A stretch of DNA of 9,458 nucleotides from Bordetella parapertussis (GTDB lineage Bacteria > Pseudomonadota > Gammaproteobacteria > Burkholderiales > Burkholderiaceae_C). Of the stretch, positions 1 through 6,685 are shown piece after piece. A program made the translations under genes and the position numbers. Position 1 is the first letter of the stretch. Each line of letters starts with the position of its first letter. The stretch covers positions 1-9,458 of the forward strand of contig CAMDSU010000060.1 in assembly GCA_945907335.1 (NCBI GenBank), in the 5' to 3' direction. The notes beneath the pieces are model-generated. The model was not told where the DNA came from and did not search any database. It saw nothing but the letters and a program-made list of their open reading frames with translations.

Positions 1-39
1 CACAGATTGACTGCCTTTTTCTTTCTCTGGTTTAACAAC

Positions 40-1461
40 ATGCAATTGATTCCCGGTCGGTCTTTACTGTTGGCGGTTTTGCTGTGTATCACCCAATGGC
101 CAATAGCTTTCGCCCAAACTGGCGGCGAACGACCTCTGGCGGTAGAAGATTTGGCGCCCATTGCCCTTTACGACCCGACGCCCGCTACCTTGACGCCAAC
201 CGATGCGCAAACAGACTTGTGGGAACGGATTCGCCGTGGTTTTGCCATGCCGGACCTGCAAGTGGATTTGGTGCAAGACCGTGAGCAATGGTATGCACAA
301 CGACCTGAATACATCCATCGCATGACCCAGCGTTCCAGCAAATACCTCTTCCACATCGTCGAAGAAATTGAACGCCGAGGCATGCCTACCGAACTCGCTT
401 TGCTGCCGTTCATTGAAAGCGCATTCAATCCGCAAGCCGTGTCCTCTGCCAGGGCCAGCGGTATGTGGCAATTCATGCCCCGCACCGGCAAAGACTTTGA
501 CTTGAAGCAAAACGCATTCCGCGATGACCGCCGCGATGTGTTGGCTTCAACCCGTGCAGCTCTAGACTATTTGCAAAGACTCCACGGCATGTTTGGTGAT
601 TGGCATTTGGCACTTGCGGCTTATAACTGGGGCGAGGGCAATGTCAGTCGATCGCTGTCGCGCAACCAGCGTATCGGCGCGCCATTGGTCTATACAGAAC
701 TGAAAATGCCTGCTGAAACCCGCATGTACGTGCCCAAATTGCAAGCCATCAAAAATGTGGTGGCCAACCCGCAAGCACTTGGGGTCAATTTGCCGAGTAT
801 TCCCAATCACCCGTATTTCAAATCTGTGCCCTTGCCGCGTGACATGGATGTGGCCCTGATTGCCCGACTGGCTGAAGTGTCTTCAGATGACTTCAAAGCA
901 TTGAACCCCTCAGCGCACCGACCCGTCATGCTGGCAGGTGGAACGCCTCAAATTCTGCTGCCTTGGGACAGCGCCGAAATTTTTCAACGCAATATGCTGG
1001 CTTATGAAGGCAGCTTGGCCAGTTGGACGGTCTGGGTCGCCAACAAAAACATGAAGGTTCCTGATGTAGCCAAGCGCTACAACATGAGCGAGGAAGAATT
1101 CAGGCAGATCAATAAAATTCCTCCTCGCATGCTGATCAAGGCGGGCTCCGCATTACTGGTGCCGCGCATGTCGCACCACCATACCGACGTGTCCGCCAAA
1201 CTGGCTGACAGCGGACAACTCAATTTGGCGCCAGATGTGGCCATGCGAAAACACATCATCAAAGCACGTAAAAACGACAGCTTGGTGTTGATTGCAAAAC
1301 GCTACAAGGTCACCGCAGACCAAGTGGCGCAATGGAATGGACTGTCAGTCAACAGTCCGCTTCGCCCCGGCCAAAAAATCAGCTTGATGCTTCCAGCCAA
1401 GGCCAAGGGCAAAAAAGTCAAAGCACCCGCCGCTGCTGCCAGAAAAAAAGCACGCCCATGA
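40..1461 (+). CDS. mltD: Membrane-bound lytic murein transglycosylase D (MltD) with two LysM repeats
   Basis: Cleaves the glycan strand of peptidoglycan between MurNAc and GlcNAc, forming 1,6-anhydroMurNAc, in the periplasm. I place the start at ATG 40 (473 aa). It opens with a clean signal peptide, MQLIPGRSLLLAVLL then a site near IAFA|QTGG. The frame is also open to the window edge with a TTG at 7, which would add 11 residues ahead of the signal and is less likely. The SLT catalytic domain spans about residues 105-225, with the catalytic Glu in LPFIESAFNP (E126), then SGMWQFMP and the AAYNWGEGNV motif. Two LysM domains follow, about 328-377 and 406-453, then a Lys/Ala-rich tail. E. coli MltD is a lipoprotein. 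Here the only Cys in the signal (LLC) lacks a proper lipobox, so a soluble or peptidoglycan-bound periplasmic form is inferred. Converges with the next gene, 6 nt apart. Confidence 0.92.
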   Translation: MQLIPGRSLLLAVLLCITQWPIAFAQTGGERPLAVEDLAPIALYDPTPATLTPTDAQTDLWERIRRGFAMPDLQVDLVQDREQWYAQRPEYIHRMTQRSSKYLFHIVEEIERRGMPTELALLPFIESAFNPQAVSSARASGMWQFMPRTGKDFDLKQNAFRDDRRDVLASTRAALDYLQRLHGMFGDWHLALAAYNWGEGNVSRSLSRNQRIGAPLVYTELKMPAETRMYVPKLQAIKNVVANPQALGVNLPSIPNHPYFKSVPLPRDMDVALIARLAEVSSDDFKALNPSAHRPVMLAGGTPQILLPWDSAEIFQRNMLAYEGSLASWTVWVANKNMKVPDVAKRYNMSEEEFRQINKIPPRMLIKAGSALLVPRMSHHHTDVSAKLADSGQLNLAPDVAMRKHIIKARKNDSLVLIAKRYKVTADQVAQWNGLSVNSPLRPGQKISLMLPAKAKGKKVKAPAAAARKKARP

Positions 1462-1467
1462 GTGCGC

Positions 1468-2532
1468 TTAAATTTTGAAGCGTTTTTTTGCTTGAAGCAT
1501 AAATTCGTTTGTATAGGTCACAGCCGAAGCATTGCGTTCTGATGCGCTGGCTGGCTCCCATACATTGTGAATGCGTAATGCATTGGCATAAGCCTCTTGC
1601 GACAAAATACCATCGATTGAAAAACTGTCGCGCAAATTCTCAATAGCGTTCAAATAAATCGCTCGATCAGGCATAAACACACTGTCCGTCATGGTGTGTA
1701 GCAAATCCGAGGGACCTGCCGTACGTAACCATTTCAAGGCACGCGCCACAGCATTGACCAAGGATTGGCAGGTTTTAGGGTCTTTGGTCACCAAAGCCGT
1801 GGGGACACACACACAGTTGCCGGGCAACATGCCTGAAAAAATACGCGTGCTTTCTCTGACCGAACGCAAATTGCGAACAATGTTTATTTCACCGCGTTTG
1901 TCCAACACAGTCATCAGCGGATCGGACGCGCACAGCGCATCTACCAAGCCATTTTTAATGGCTTGAATCGCGTTCAGGCTACTGCCCAATGGCACGAACG
2001 AAACCCGCTGTTGGTTTACCCCCGCTTGCAGCAACATGAAATCCACACAACGATGGGCAAATGAATCTAACTCCAGGACACCAATACGGTATCCCTCAAA
2101 GTCCTTTAAGTTTTTGAAGCCGGGCAAGGTTTTTTTGGAAACCCCGAGCGCCAACTGCGGGGTTCTGCCGGTTTGCATCACAGAACGCCATGTGTCGTCA
2201 CGGCGGCTGCCATGTAAGGTTTGTGTGAATGGCAACGACCAAGCCACCGTACCCGTGCTTGCTGCAGTGGTAAACAAATTCACAGGCTGCTCAATGATGT
2301 CCACCAATAAGCCTTCAGCTTTGAAATAGCCCAATTGAAGGGCTAAAAGTACAGGCAAATGCACCAAGCTTGACACATCATCCATTGCCAAAACCAAGCG
2401 GGCTTTGTCGGATTGAGCGCTGACCGGCGTCGGGCCGTAGAGCACACCCAGGGTACCCGCCAAAATCAGCTTGGCCCACTGACGGCGCGCGGATACATCG
2501 TACTCAGGCCTGTATTTGTTATGAACTTCCAT
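1468..2532 (-). CDS. ABC transporter substrate-binding protein, SsuA/THI5 (NMT1)-like, orphan
   Basis: A 354-aa periplasmic binding protein resembling those for nitrate, sulfonate, taurine or pyrimidine precursors. Seen: an N-region with twin arginines (SARRQWAK, residues 14-21), a short hydrophobic stretch and a likely cleavage after PVSA (residue 39). The mature fold has the family-type opening LVLAMDDVSSLVHLPVLLA, then LGYFKAEGLLVDII, a hinge-like segment GYRIGVLELDSFAH (148-160) and AIKNGLVDALCASDP. The RR motif could direct Tat export, but the h-region is short, so Sec is equally possible. No permease or ATPase gene lies nearby, so the ligand cannot be named. An in-frame TAA 12 nt upstream makes ATG 2532 the earliest start in frame. 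It has no Shine-Dalgarno sequence. It sits 74 nt behind recR on the same strand and may be read from the dnaX operon. Confidence 0.87.
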   Translation of the reverse strand: MEVHNKYRPEYDVSARRQWAKLILAGTLGVLYGPTPVSAQSDKARLVLAMDDVSSLVHLPVLLALQLGYFKAEGLLVDIIEQPVNLFTTAASTGTVAWSLPFTQTLHGSRRDDTWRSVMQTGRTPQLALGVSKKTLPGFKNLKDFEGYRIGVLELDSFAHRCVDFMLLQAGVNQQRVSFVPLGSSLNAIQAIKNGLVDALCASDPLMTVLDKRGEINIVRNLRSVRESTRIFSGMLPGNCVCVPTALVTKDPKTCQSLVNAVARALKWLRTAGPSDLLHTMTDSVFMPDRAIYLNAIENLRDSFSIDGILSQEAYANALRIHNVWEPASASERNASAVTYTNEFMLQAKKRFKI

Positions 2533-2567
2533 CGGCCAAGCTTAAAAGACCATTGGCATTTGCACAT
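2466..2567 (-). CDS. Possible 33-aa leader ORF overlapping the start of the substrate-binding protein gene
   Basis: A strong Shine-Dalgarno-like AAGGGGGAAG (2574-2583, minus strand) lies about 9 nt before ATG 2567. The reading frame encodes 33 residues beginning MCKCQWSFKL and ends with TGA at 2466-2468. It overlaps the first 67 nt of the substrate-binding protein gene in another frame, while that gene's own ATG has no Shine-Dalgarno. The arrangement would suit translational coupling. It has no recognisable homology and may be chance, because it starts only 40 nt after the recR stop. Confidence 0.2.
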   Translation of the reverse strand: MCKCQWSFKLGRWKFITNTGLSTMYPRAVSGPS

Positions 2568-2606
2568 CGGTAGCTTCCCCCTTGGTGAAATCCCCAAAGC
2601 GTCGGC

Positions 2607-3203
2607 TCAAGTACTGCGTCGGTCTGCCAGTGCGTGGGCGATGGTGCCAAGGTCTACAAATTCAAGTTCACTGCCGACGGGGACGCCCCTGGCCAAGCGT
2701 GTCACGGTCAGGCCTTTGCGTTTGAAGATTTCACTCAAGGCATGGGCTGTGGCCTCTCCTTCTGCCGTGAAATTGGTCGCCAAAATGATTTCTTGCACAA
2801 CACCATCACCCGCACGGTCAATCAGTTTTTGTAAACCTATGTCTTTGGGGCCCATGCCTTCTATGGGATTGAGCTTGCCCATCAACACAAAATACATGCC
2901 TTGGTAAGCCAACGTGCGCTCCACAGCCGACTGGTCAGATGGGGTTTCCACCACACACAAACGGGTCAGGTCACGTTGTGTGTCCATGCATGTGCCGCAC
3001 ACATCAAACTCGGTGAGTGTGTGGCAACGCTGGCAATGTTTCACAGCAGCCACTGCGCTCAGCAATGCCTGCGACAACAACTGTGCACCCTCGCGGTCAT
3101 GTTGCAACAAATGAAACGCCATGCGCGATGCGGAGCGTTCGCCTACCCCAGGCAGCCTTTTCAAGGCCTGCACCAAGACCTGCAATGCGCTGTGGTCGCG
3201 CAT
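2607..3203 (-). CDS. recR: Recombination mediator protein RecR
   Basis: Works with RecF and RecO to load RecA on SSB-coated gaps during recombinational repair. The 198-aa length is typical. Domains in order: N-terminal helix-hairpin-helix ([20 protein letters not shown], about 14-33); a four-cysteine zinc finger at C57, C60, C69 and C72 (CQRC...CGTC); and a Toprim domain, about 81-175, with [23 protein letters not shown] and [12 protein letters not shown]. The family usually has ATNPT at the last motif, so NFT is a small deviation. The C-terminal [18 protein letters not shown] is characteristic. The start codon shares its A with the ybaB stop (TGATG at 3201-3205), implying translational coupling. 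Order dnaX-ybaB-recR is the classical bacterial arrangement. Confidence 0.96.
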   Translation of the reverse strand: MRDHSALQVLVQALKRLPGVGERSASRMAFHLLQHDREGAQLLSQALLSAVAAVKHCQRCHTLTEFDVCGTCMDTQRDLTRLCVVETPSDQSAVERTLAYQGMYFVLMGKLNPIEGMGPKDIGLQKLIDRAGDGVVQEIILATNFTAEGEATAHALSEIFKRKGLTVTRLARGVPVGSELEFVDLGTIAHALADRRST

Positions 3204-3535
3204 CAGAAAGGCAGTTTCATACCGCCCGGCAGCCCCGGCATACCGCCGGTGAGCTTGCCCATTTTGGCTTCAGAGGTTTCTTCTGCTTTGCGTGCAGCAT
3301 CGTTGAATGCCGCTGCGATCAAATCTTCCAGCATCTCTTTGTCGTCGGTCATCAAACTGGCATCAATAGAGACCCGTTTGACCTCGTGCTTGCAAGTCAT
3401 GAGAATTTTGACCAAGCCCGAACCGGCCTCGCCTGTGACTTCAATGAAAGCCAATTCTTCTTGGGCTTTTTTCAAATTTTCCTGCATGGCCTGGGCCTGC
3501 TTCATGAGACCAGCGAGTTGACCTTTGTTAAACAT
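3203..3535 (-). CDS. ybaB: YbaB/EbfC family nucleoid-associated DNA-binding protein
   Basis: A 110-aa member of the YbaB/EbfC family, small dimeric tweezer-shaped proteins that bind DNA and associate with the nucleoid. Seen: the N-terminal helix [20 protein letters not shown], the strand region [26 protein letters not shown], then the helix [23 protein letters not shown]. It ends in the flexible Gly/Met/Pro tail [14 protein letters not shown], typical of the family. It starts 9 nt after the dnaX stop with only a weak purine-rich ribosome site (GAAAGACAG) and overlaps recR by one base, so it is the middle gene of the dnaX-ybaB-recR operon. The family assignment is secure. The exact cellular role of YbaB in this organism is not evident from sequence. 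Confidence 0.95.
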   Translation of the reverse strand: MFNKGQLAGLMKQAQAMQENLKKAQEELAFIEVTGEAGSGLVKILMTCKHEVKRVSIDASLMTDDKEMLEDLIAAAFNDAARKAEETSEAKMGKLTGGMPGLPGGMKLPF

Positions 3536-3544
3536 ATCTGTCTT

Positions 3545-5173
3545 TCAGTGGGTAAGGGTTTTGATGGAGCCGGGAACGATTTTCGCGTCAAATTCTGTGA
3601 TCAGTTGCTGCACCACTGGATCGTTCAAAATTTCCTCTTCAACGTCGGATAAACGCTGCTGCTGTTTCTGCGCCAAACGAATTGCGGGCGAATCAGCGAC
3701 ATCCCCGATTTGCGTGACCAAGGTCACACTGTGACCCGCTTCGTGCAAAGCATTTTGTAAGCGCTCCACATTGGCAGGTGACACCAAAGACTCCCGTTCG
3801 ACTTGAAGCACCCAACGGGTAGCTTCGCGCTGCACACATTGCGACTGCATGGCCAGTTCACGCGTCATTGCTTGAATTTTTTGGCCCGTGAGCAATTGCT
3901 CAACCACCACAAACCATGCCTGTGCCAAGGTGCTGTCGCTTGTTGGCGCAGCTTGCAACGGCGGCGGGATCTTCGTTGGTTCGGGTGAAGAAATGGGAGC
4001 TGAGATTTGCGCTTTGGCTGGCGCTACAACAACTGGCTGAACTTCAGCGGATTTCAGTGTTTTTTTTTCAGCCGATTCAGAAGCGGGTTTAAATGCAAAC
4101 AAGCGTAACAACACCATGGTCAGCGCGGCAAATTCGTCGCTGGCCAGTCCCAATTCAGTGCGGCCATGCAAACACATGCTGTAGAGCAACTGGGTTTCGT
4201 CGGCAGGCATCAGCGCAGCCAACTCGGCAATGCGCAGCGCATCCGGGTCCGGGTCTGAGGAGTCATCGCTGGCAGTCGGTACAGTTTGTTGGACAGCCAT
4301 GCGTTGCAACACCATGCACATCTCTTCCAGCAATGAACTGGCTGATAAACCCATTTGGCGCATGACGTCACAGGTGGCGACAACTGCTTGTCCATCAGAG
4401 TTCGCCAGCGCCTCAATCAAGGTGAATACATGGCTGCGGTCCACACTACCCAGCATGTCACGCACCGAAGACTCTACCAATTTGCCGTTGCCAAAAGCAA
4501 TGGCCTGATCGGTCAACGACAAAGCATCACGCATGGAACCGCGGGCGGCCCGGGCAATCAATCGCAACGCTTGCACATCAGATTCAATCTGTTCTGCGGG
4601 AAGTACATGCTGCAAATGTTCCACAATGGTTTGGGCAGCCATGGGTCGCAGATTGAACTGCAAACAACGTGACAAAACCGTCACAGGTACTTTATGCGGG
4701 TCGGTGGTGGCCAGTACAAATTTCAAATATTCAGGTGGTTCTTCCAAAGTTTTGAGCATGGCATTGAAGGCATGCCCGGTCAGCATGTGCACCTCGTCGA
4801 TCATGAAAACTTTGAAGCGCCCTTGCACTGGTTTGTACACCGCTTGCTCGAGCAATTGCTGAATTTCATCGACACTTCGGTTGGACGCTGCATCGAGTTC
4901 GGTGTAGTCGACAAAATGCCCGGCATCGATATCGGTACAAGCAGCGCACACGCCGCAAGGTTGTTCAGTGATGCCGATTTCGCAATTGAGCGATTTCGCC
5001 AAAATACGTGACACCGTTGTCTTGCCAACCCCTCTTGTGCCCGTGAATAAATAGGCATGGTGCAGTCGTTGGCTACGCAAGGCATTGGTCAAGGCTTGCA
5101 CAACGTGTGATTGCCCCACCAACTGTTCAAAAGTTTTGGGACGGTATTTGCGGGCGAGCACCAGATAGGACAT
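3545..5173 (-). CDS. dnaX: DNA polymerase III subunits tau and gamma (DnaX)
   Basis: Clamp-loader ATPase of the replicative polymerase. The full-length tau form also bridges polymerase cores and the DnaB helicase. The 542-aa product starts with the canonical MSYLVLARKYRPKTFEQLVGQ. Walker A is GTRGVGKT (45-52); the zinc module is C64, C73, C76 and C79; Walker B is FMIDEVHML (123-131); the sensor/arginine-finger motif is LSRC (167-170). Domains I-III end near residue 363 (LLRLFAFKP). A Pro/Ala-rich linker (about 364-411) leads to the C-terminal tau domain (about 412-542), which in tau contacts the polymerase alpha subunit. E. coli tau is longer (643 aa), mostly from a longer middle region. A nine-A run at codons 369-372 probably allows a truncated gamma form (separate entry). 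The start has no Shine-Dalgarno. The gene heads the dnaX-ybaB-recR operon and diverges from ffs. Confidence 0.97.
   Translation of the reverse strand: MSYLVLARKYRPKTFEQLVGQSHVVQALTNALRSQRLHHAYLFTGTRGVGKTTVSRILAKSLNCEIGITEQPCGVCAACTDIDAGHFVDYTELDAASNRSVDEIQQLLEQAVYKPVQGRFKVFMIDEVHMLTGHAFNAMLKTLEEPPEYLKFVLATTDPHKVPVTVLSRCLQFNLRPMAAQTIVEHLQHVLPAEQIESDVQALRLIARAARGSMRDALSLTDQAIAFGNGKLVESSVRDMLGSVDRSHVFTLIEALANSDGQAVVATCDVMRQMGLSASSLLEEMCMVLQRMAVQQTVPTASDDSSDPDPDALRIAELAALMPADETQLLYSMCLHGRTELGLASDEFAALTMVLLRLFAFKPASESAEKKTLKSAEVQPVVVAPAKAQISAPISSPEPTKIPPPLQAAPTSDSTLAQAWFVVVEQLLTGQKIQAMTRELAMQSQCVQREATRWVLQVERESLVSPANVERLQNALHEAGHSVTLVTQIGDVADSPAIRLAQKQQQRLSDVEEEILNDPVVQQLITEFDAKIVPGSIKTLTH
4060..4068 (-). 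other. A9 slippery tract in dnaX, predicted gamma-producing slippage site
   Basis: The coding strand reads GAA AAA AAA ACA (codons 369-372), nine consecutive A's. In the -1 frame (or with one extra A in the mRNA) reading continues AAC ACT GAA ATC CGC and stops at TGA 4044-4046, giving 376 aa. In the +1 frame (one A lost) it reads CAC then TGA at 4054-4056, giving 372 aa. Both would keep clamp-loader domains I-III and drop the tau tail. No Shine-Dalgarno-like stimulator is visible upstream. A weak downstream hairpin (GCTG-AAGTT-CAGC, 4036-4048) exists. Known precedents are ribosomal -1 frameshifting on an A-rich heptamer in E. coli dnaX and transcriptional slippage on a nine-A run in Thermus thermophilus dnaX. 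Slippage here is inference from that match. Confidence 0.6.
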
Positions 5174-5179
5174 CCGGTC

Positions 5180-5185
5180 ATTCTA
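5180..5185 (-). promoter_or_regulatory. Candidate -10 element (TAGAAT) for dnaX, possibly leaderless
   Basis: On the minus strand TAGAAT, one mismatch from TATAAT, ends 7 nt before the A of the dnaX ATG. Initiation at the usual distance would fall on the start codon itself. The lack of any Shine-Dalgarno before this ATG fits a leaderless transcript. No good -35 lies at 16-18 nt spacing (GTCGCT at 5203-5208 is poor), so this is weak. The true promoter could lie inside or beyond ffs. Confidence 0.2.
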
Positions 5186-5192
5186 CGGGGCG

Positions 5193-5198
5193 TACAAT
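5193..5198 (+). promoter_or_regulatory. Candidate -10 element (TACAAT) of the ffs promoter
   Basis: TACAAT differs from TATAAT at one position and lies 7 nt before G5206, the first base of the predicted terminal helix of the 4.5S RNA, so the spacing fits the expected transcription start. The -35 region at 17-nt spacing falls on the dnaX start codon (5170-5175, ACATCC) and is a poor match. Regulation or a nonstandard -35 cannot be judged from sequence. Confidence 0.5.
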
Positions 5199-5205
5199 TT
5201 AAAGC

Positions 5206-5299
5206 GACGGGCCTTCCCGCATGGTGAAGCGGCCAACCGGGTCAGGTGGGGAACCAAGCAGCCCTAACTGTGGAGCCAGTGCCGGGGTCAAGGCTCGTC
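5206..5299 (+). ncRNA. ffs: 4.5S RNA, signal recognition particle RNA
   Basis: RNA component of the bacterial signal recognition particle. It pairs with Ffh to target nascent membrane proteins to FtsY and SecYEG. The conserved core is present on this strand: GTCAGG (5241-5246), stem TGG (5247-5249), GGAA tetraloop (5250-5253), stem CCA (5254-5256), then AGCAGCC (5257-5263), matching the Ffh-binding symmetric and asymmetric loops of E. coli 4.5S RNA. The ends close a 10-bp helix: GACGGGCCTT (5206-5215) with AAGGCTCGTC (5290-5299), with one G-U pair. The length of about 94 nt is slightly shorter than the 114-nt mature E. coli RNA. It is divergent from dnaX. It converges with the DUF599 gene, whose stop is 30 nt downstream. 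No strong U-tailed terminator is seen; CCCA-ATAAA-TGGG (5315-5327) is only 4 bp. Confidence 0.95.
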
Positions 5300-5329
5300 A
5301 ACTTCTATACCTGCCCCAATAAATGGGAT

Positions 5330-6031
5330 TCAATTCCCGTCATCAAATACCCTCAGCACATCCGAATGGAACTCGCGGTTGTACAAAATCGCCACGATCA
5401 ATACCGTCGTGACCATAAAAAACAGCGGCGAAAAAAACCATCCCATGGTCGCGAATGAAAAGTAATAGGCGCGTAATCCATCATTGAATGTTTCTGCAGC
5501 CAACCCGGTCATGGCCGCCACACGCTGGGCATAGTCGTCGCGCCGGTCAATATGTTTGTGAAAAAATTCTGGCGATGGCAAGGCCCCAATCATCAAGGCC
5601 ACGAATGTGTATTGACGCATAGACCAAGAAAACCTGAAAAATGCATACACAAAAATAGACATCAAAATCAATATCTTGAATTCAAATACCAATATCGGAG
5701 TGGCCTGCGAAAAAGGAATTTCCCGGACAAATTCAGCGGCCTTGTCGGTTGTACCCATCAATGCGATCAAGCCACCCATGATGATGATGGTGGTTGACGA
5801 GAAAAAAGATGGCGTGTGTGAGAGGGTTTGCGTGATGATGCCGTCCAGCACGCGTGGGTCACGGGTCAAGGACTCTTTGATCCAGCGCAATCGAAAGCGG
5901 TTGGTGGCAGCCAAGATGGAATGACGGTGCACCGCCAAGCGGCGGGCGAATACCGCATAGCCGGTCCACATGGCCATGAAGAAACACAGCGCCAGCCAAT
6001 CCAACCAAGGCAATAAGCTCAGTATTTTCAT
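5330..6031 (-). CDS. DUF599 family integral membrane protein
   Basis: A 233-aa protein I recognise as DUF599 by its overall pattern; no biochemical function is established for the family. Likely membrane spans are about residues 8-29 (WLDWLALCFFMAMWTGYAVF), 77-94 (FFSSTTIIIMGGLIALMG), 111-133 (TPILVFEFKILILMSIFVYAFF) and 190-217 (YYFSFATMGWFFSPLFFMV onward). A less certain hydrophobic patch lies around 141-151. A basic loop (RRLAVHRH, FRLRWIKESLTRDPR) follows the first span. By the positive-inside rule it would be cytoplasmic. The start ATG has no clear Shine-Dalgarno. It lies 93 nt behind the flavodoxin gene on the same strand, in a gap without an evident terminator, so co-transcription with the pirin/flavodoxin genes is possible but not shown. 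Confidence 0.85.
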   Translation of the reverse strand: MKILSLLPWLDWLALCFFMAMWTGYAVFARRLAVHRHSILAATNRFRLRWIKESLTRDPRVLDGIITQTLSHTPSFFSSTTIIIMGGLIALMGTTDKAAEFVREIPFSQATPILVFEFKILILMSIFVYAFFRFSWSMRQYTFVALMIGALPSPEFFHKHIDRRDDYAQRVAAMTGLAAETFNDGLRAYYFSFATMGWFFSPLFFMVTTVLIVAILYNREFHSDVLRVFDDGN

Positions 6032-6124
6032 GAATCGATACTAACCGACAAATACCAGACCGACTCGTGCTCGATCCAGTCTTTGCGGACGCTGAAAACC
6101 CTGAGCCTTTAGCAAAGTGTTCAA

Positions 6125-6658
6125 TCAGCCATGAATGCTTTTGGCGATCTCGGCCACACGTTTGCCATAGGCGCGGGCCGTGTCCAAATCGCCGTCGGGA
6201 ATATCCGCAGCTGGGCTGGTCGGGCCTACTTGCGCCATGACACCAGACGCCGACCCCAAACGGTTCAAGTGCCCGTCGTTGCCTTCGGTTTGACCCACCC
6301 AGATCATGCCCAGTTGCATGCTCAGCGTCATGAAATATTGCAAGGTTGAAAGCTTGTCGCCGCTTGGGTTGCTGGAAATCGTGAAGCCTCCCGCAACCTT
6401 GTTTTTCCAAGAGCCATTCATCCAATACTTGGAAGTTGCGTCAGCCACTTTTTTGAACTGCCATGAAGCCATGCCCATGTAGGTAGGAGAGCCAAAAATA
6501 ATGCCTTGGGATTGCTCCAGTATTTCCCAATCGCTTTTGCTCAATTCACCCTCGGGGCTGATGGCGATCAATTGCGCTTGTGCGCCCTCTGCCACTGCTT
6601 GCGCAACACGTTGGGTATGGCCATAGCCTGAGTGGTAAACAACTGCTGTCTTGCTCAT
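6125..6658 (-). CDS. Flavodoxin-fold NAD(P)H:quinone reductase-like protein (WrbA-like)
   Basis: A 177-aa cytosolic flavodoxin-family protein expected to bind FMN and, by analogy with WrbA-type enzymes, reduce quinones by two electrons. Seen: the opening strand and FMN phosphate loop KTAVVYHSGYGHTQRVAQAV (3-22); the strand-loop GIIFGSPTYMGMAS (52-65), which normally shields the isoalloxazine ring; and GGFTISSNPSGDK (90-102). It is shorter than classical WrbA (about 198 aa) and has SGYGHT where WrbA has a related loop, so it may belong to a neighbouring flavodoxin-family branch rather than WrbA proper. A Shine-Dalgarno AGGA lies 10 nt before the ATG. It starts 27 nt after the pirin stop, almost certainly in one transcript. 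That pairing suggests a role in handling quinones or other electrophiles (inference). Confidence 0.88.
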   Translation of the reverse strand: MSKTAVVYHSGYGHTQRVAQAVAEGAQAQLIAISPEGELSKSDWEILEQSQGIIFGSPTYMGMASWQFKKVADATSKYWMNGSWKNKVAGGFTISSNPSGDKLSTLQYFMTLSMQLGMIWVGQTEGNDGHLNRLGSASGVMAQVGPTSPAADIPDGDLDTARAYGKRVAEIAKSIHG

Positions 6659-6685
6659 TGGTGTGATGTCCTGTGAATGAAAAAA

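Noticed and set aside
7..39. TTG start at 7 giving an 11-residue N-terminal extension of MltD
   Set aside because: ATG 40 begins an ideal signal peptide; the extension would place hydrophobic and Asn residues ahead of it and lies at the window edge.
2413..3652. Overlapping plus-strand open frames opposite recR and ybaB (2413-2907, 2901-3521, 3017-3652)
   Set aside because: They are antisense to well-supported genes, have low-complexity His/Cys/Arg-rich composition and no recognisable domain.
5311..5344. Possible bidirectional terminator between ffs and the DUF599 gene
   Set aside because: Only 4-bp stems (CCCA/TGGG and GGGA/TCCC) that exclude each other, with no T run on either strand.
5764..5790. 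ATG/ATC triplet repetition (cccatgatgatgatggtgg) as a possible microsatellite or operator
   Set aside because: It encodes the Ile/Met-rich membrane span TTIIIMGG of the DUF599 protein; the short repetition is explained by codons.
6032..6124. Intergenic gap searched for a promoter, terminator or small RNA
   Set aside because: Only a trivial CTTT-GCT-AAAG hairpin and no convincing -35/-10 pair on the minus strand; nothing supportable.
5859..6425. A 188-codon minus-strand frame spanning the flavodoxin-DUF599 gap
   Set aside because: It overlaps both real genes in another frame, and its translation has no family features or membrane pattern.
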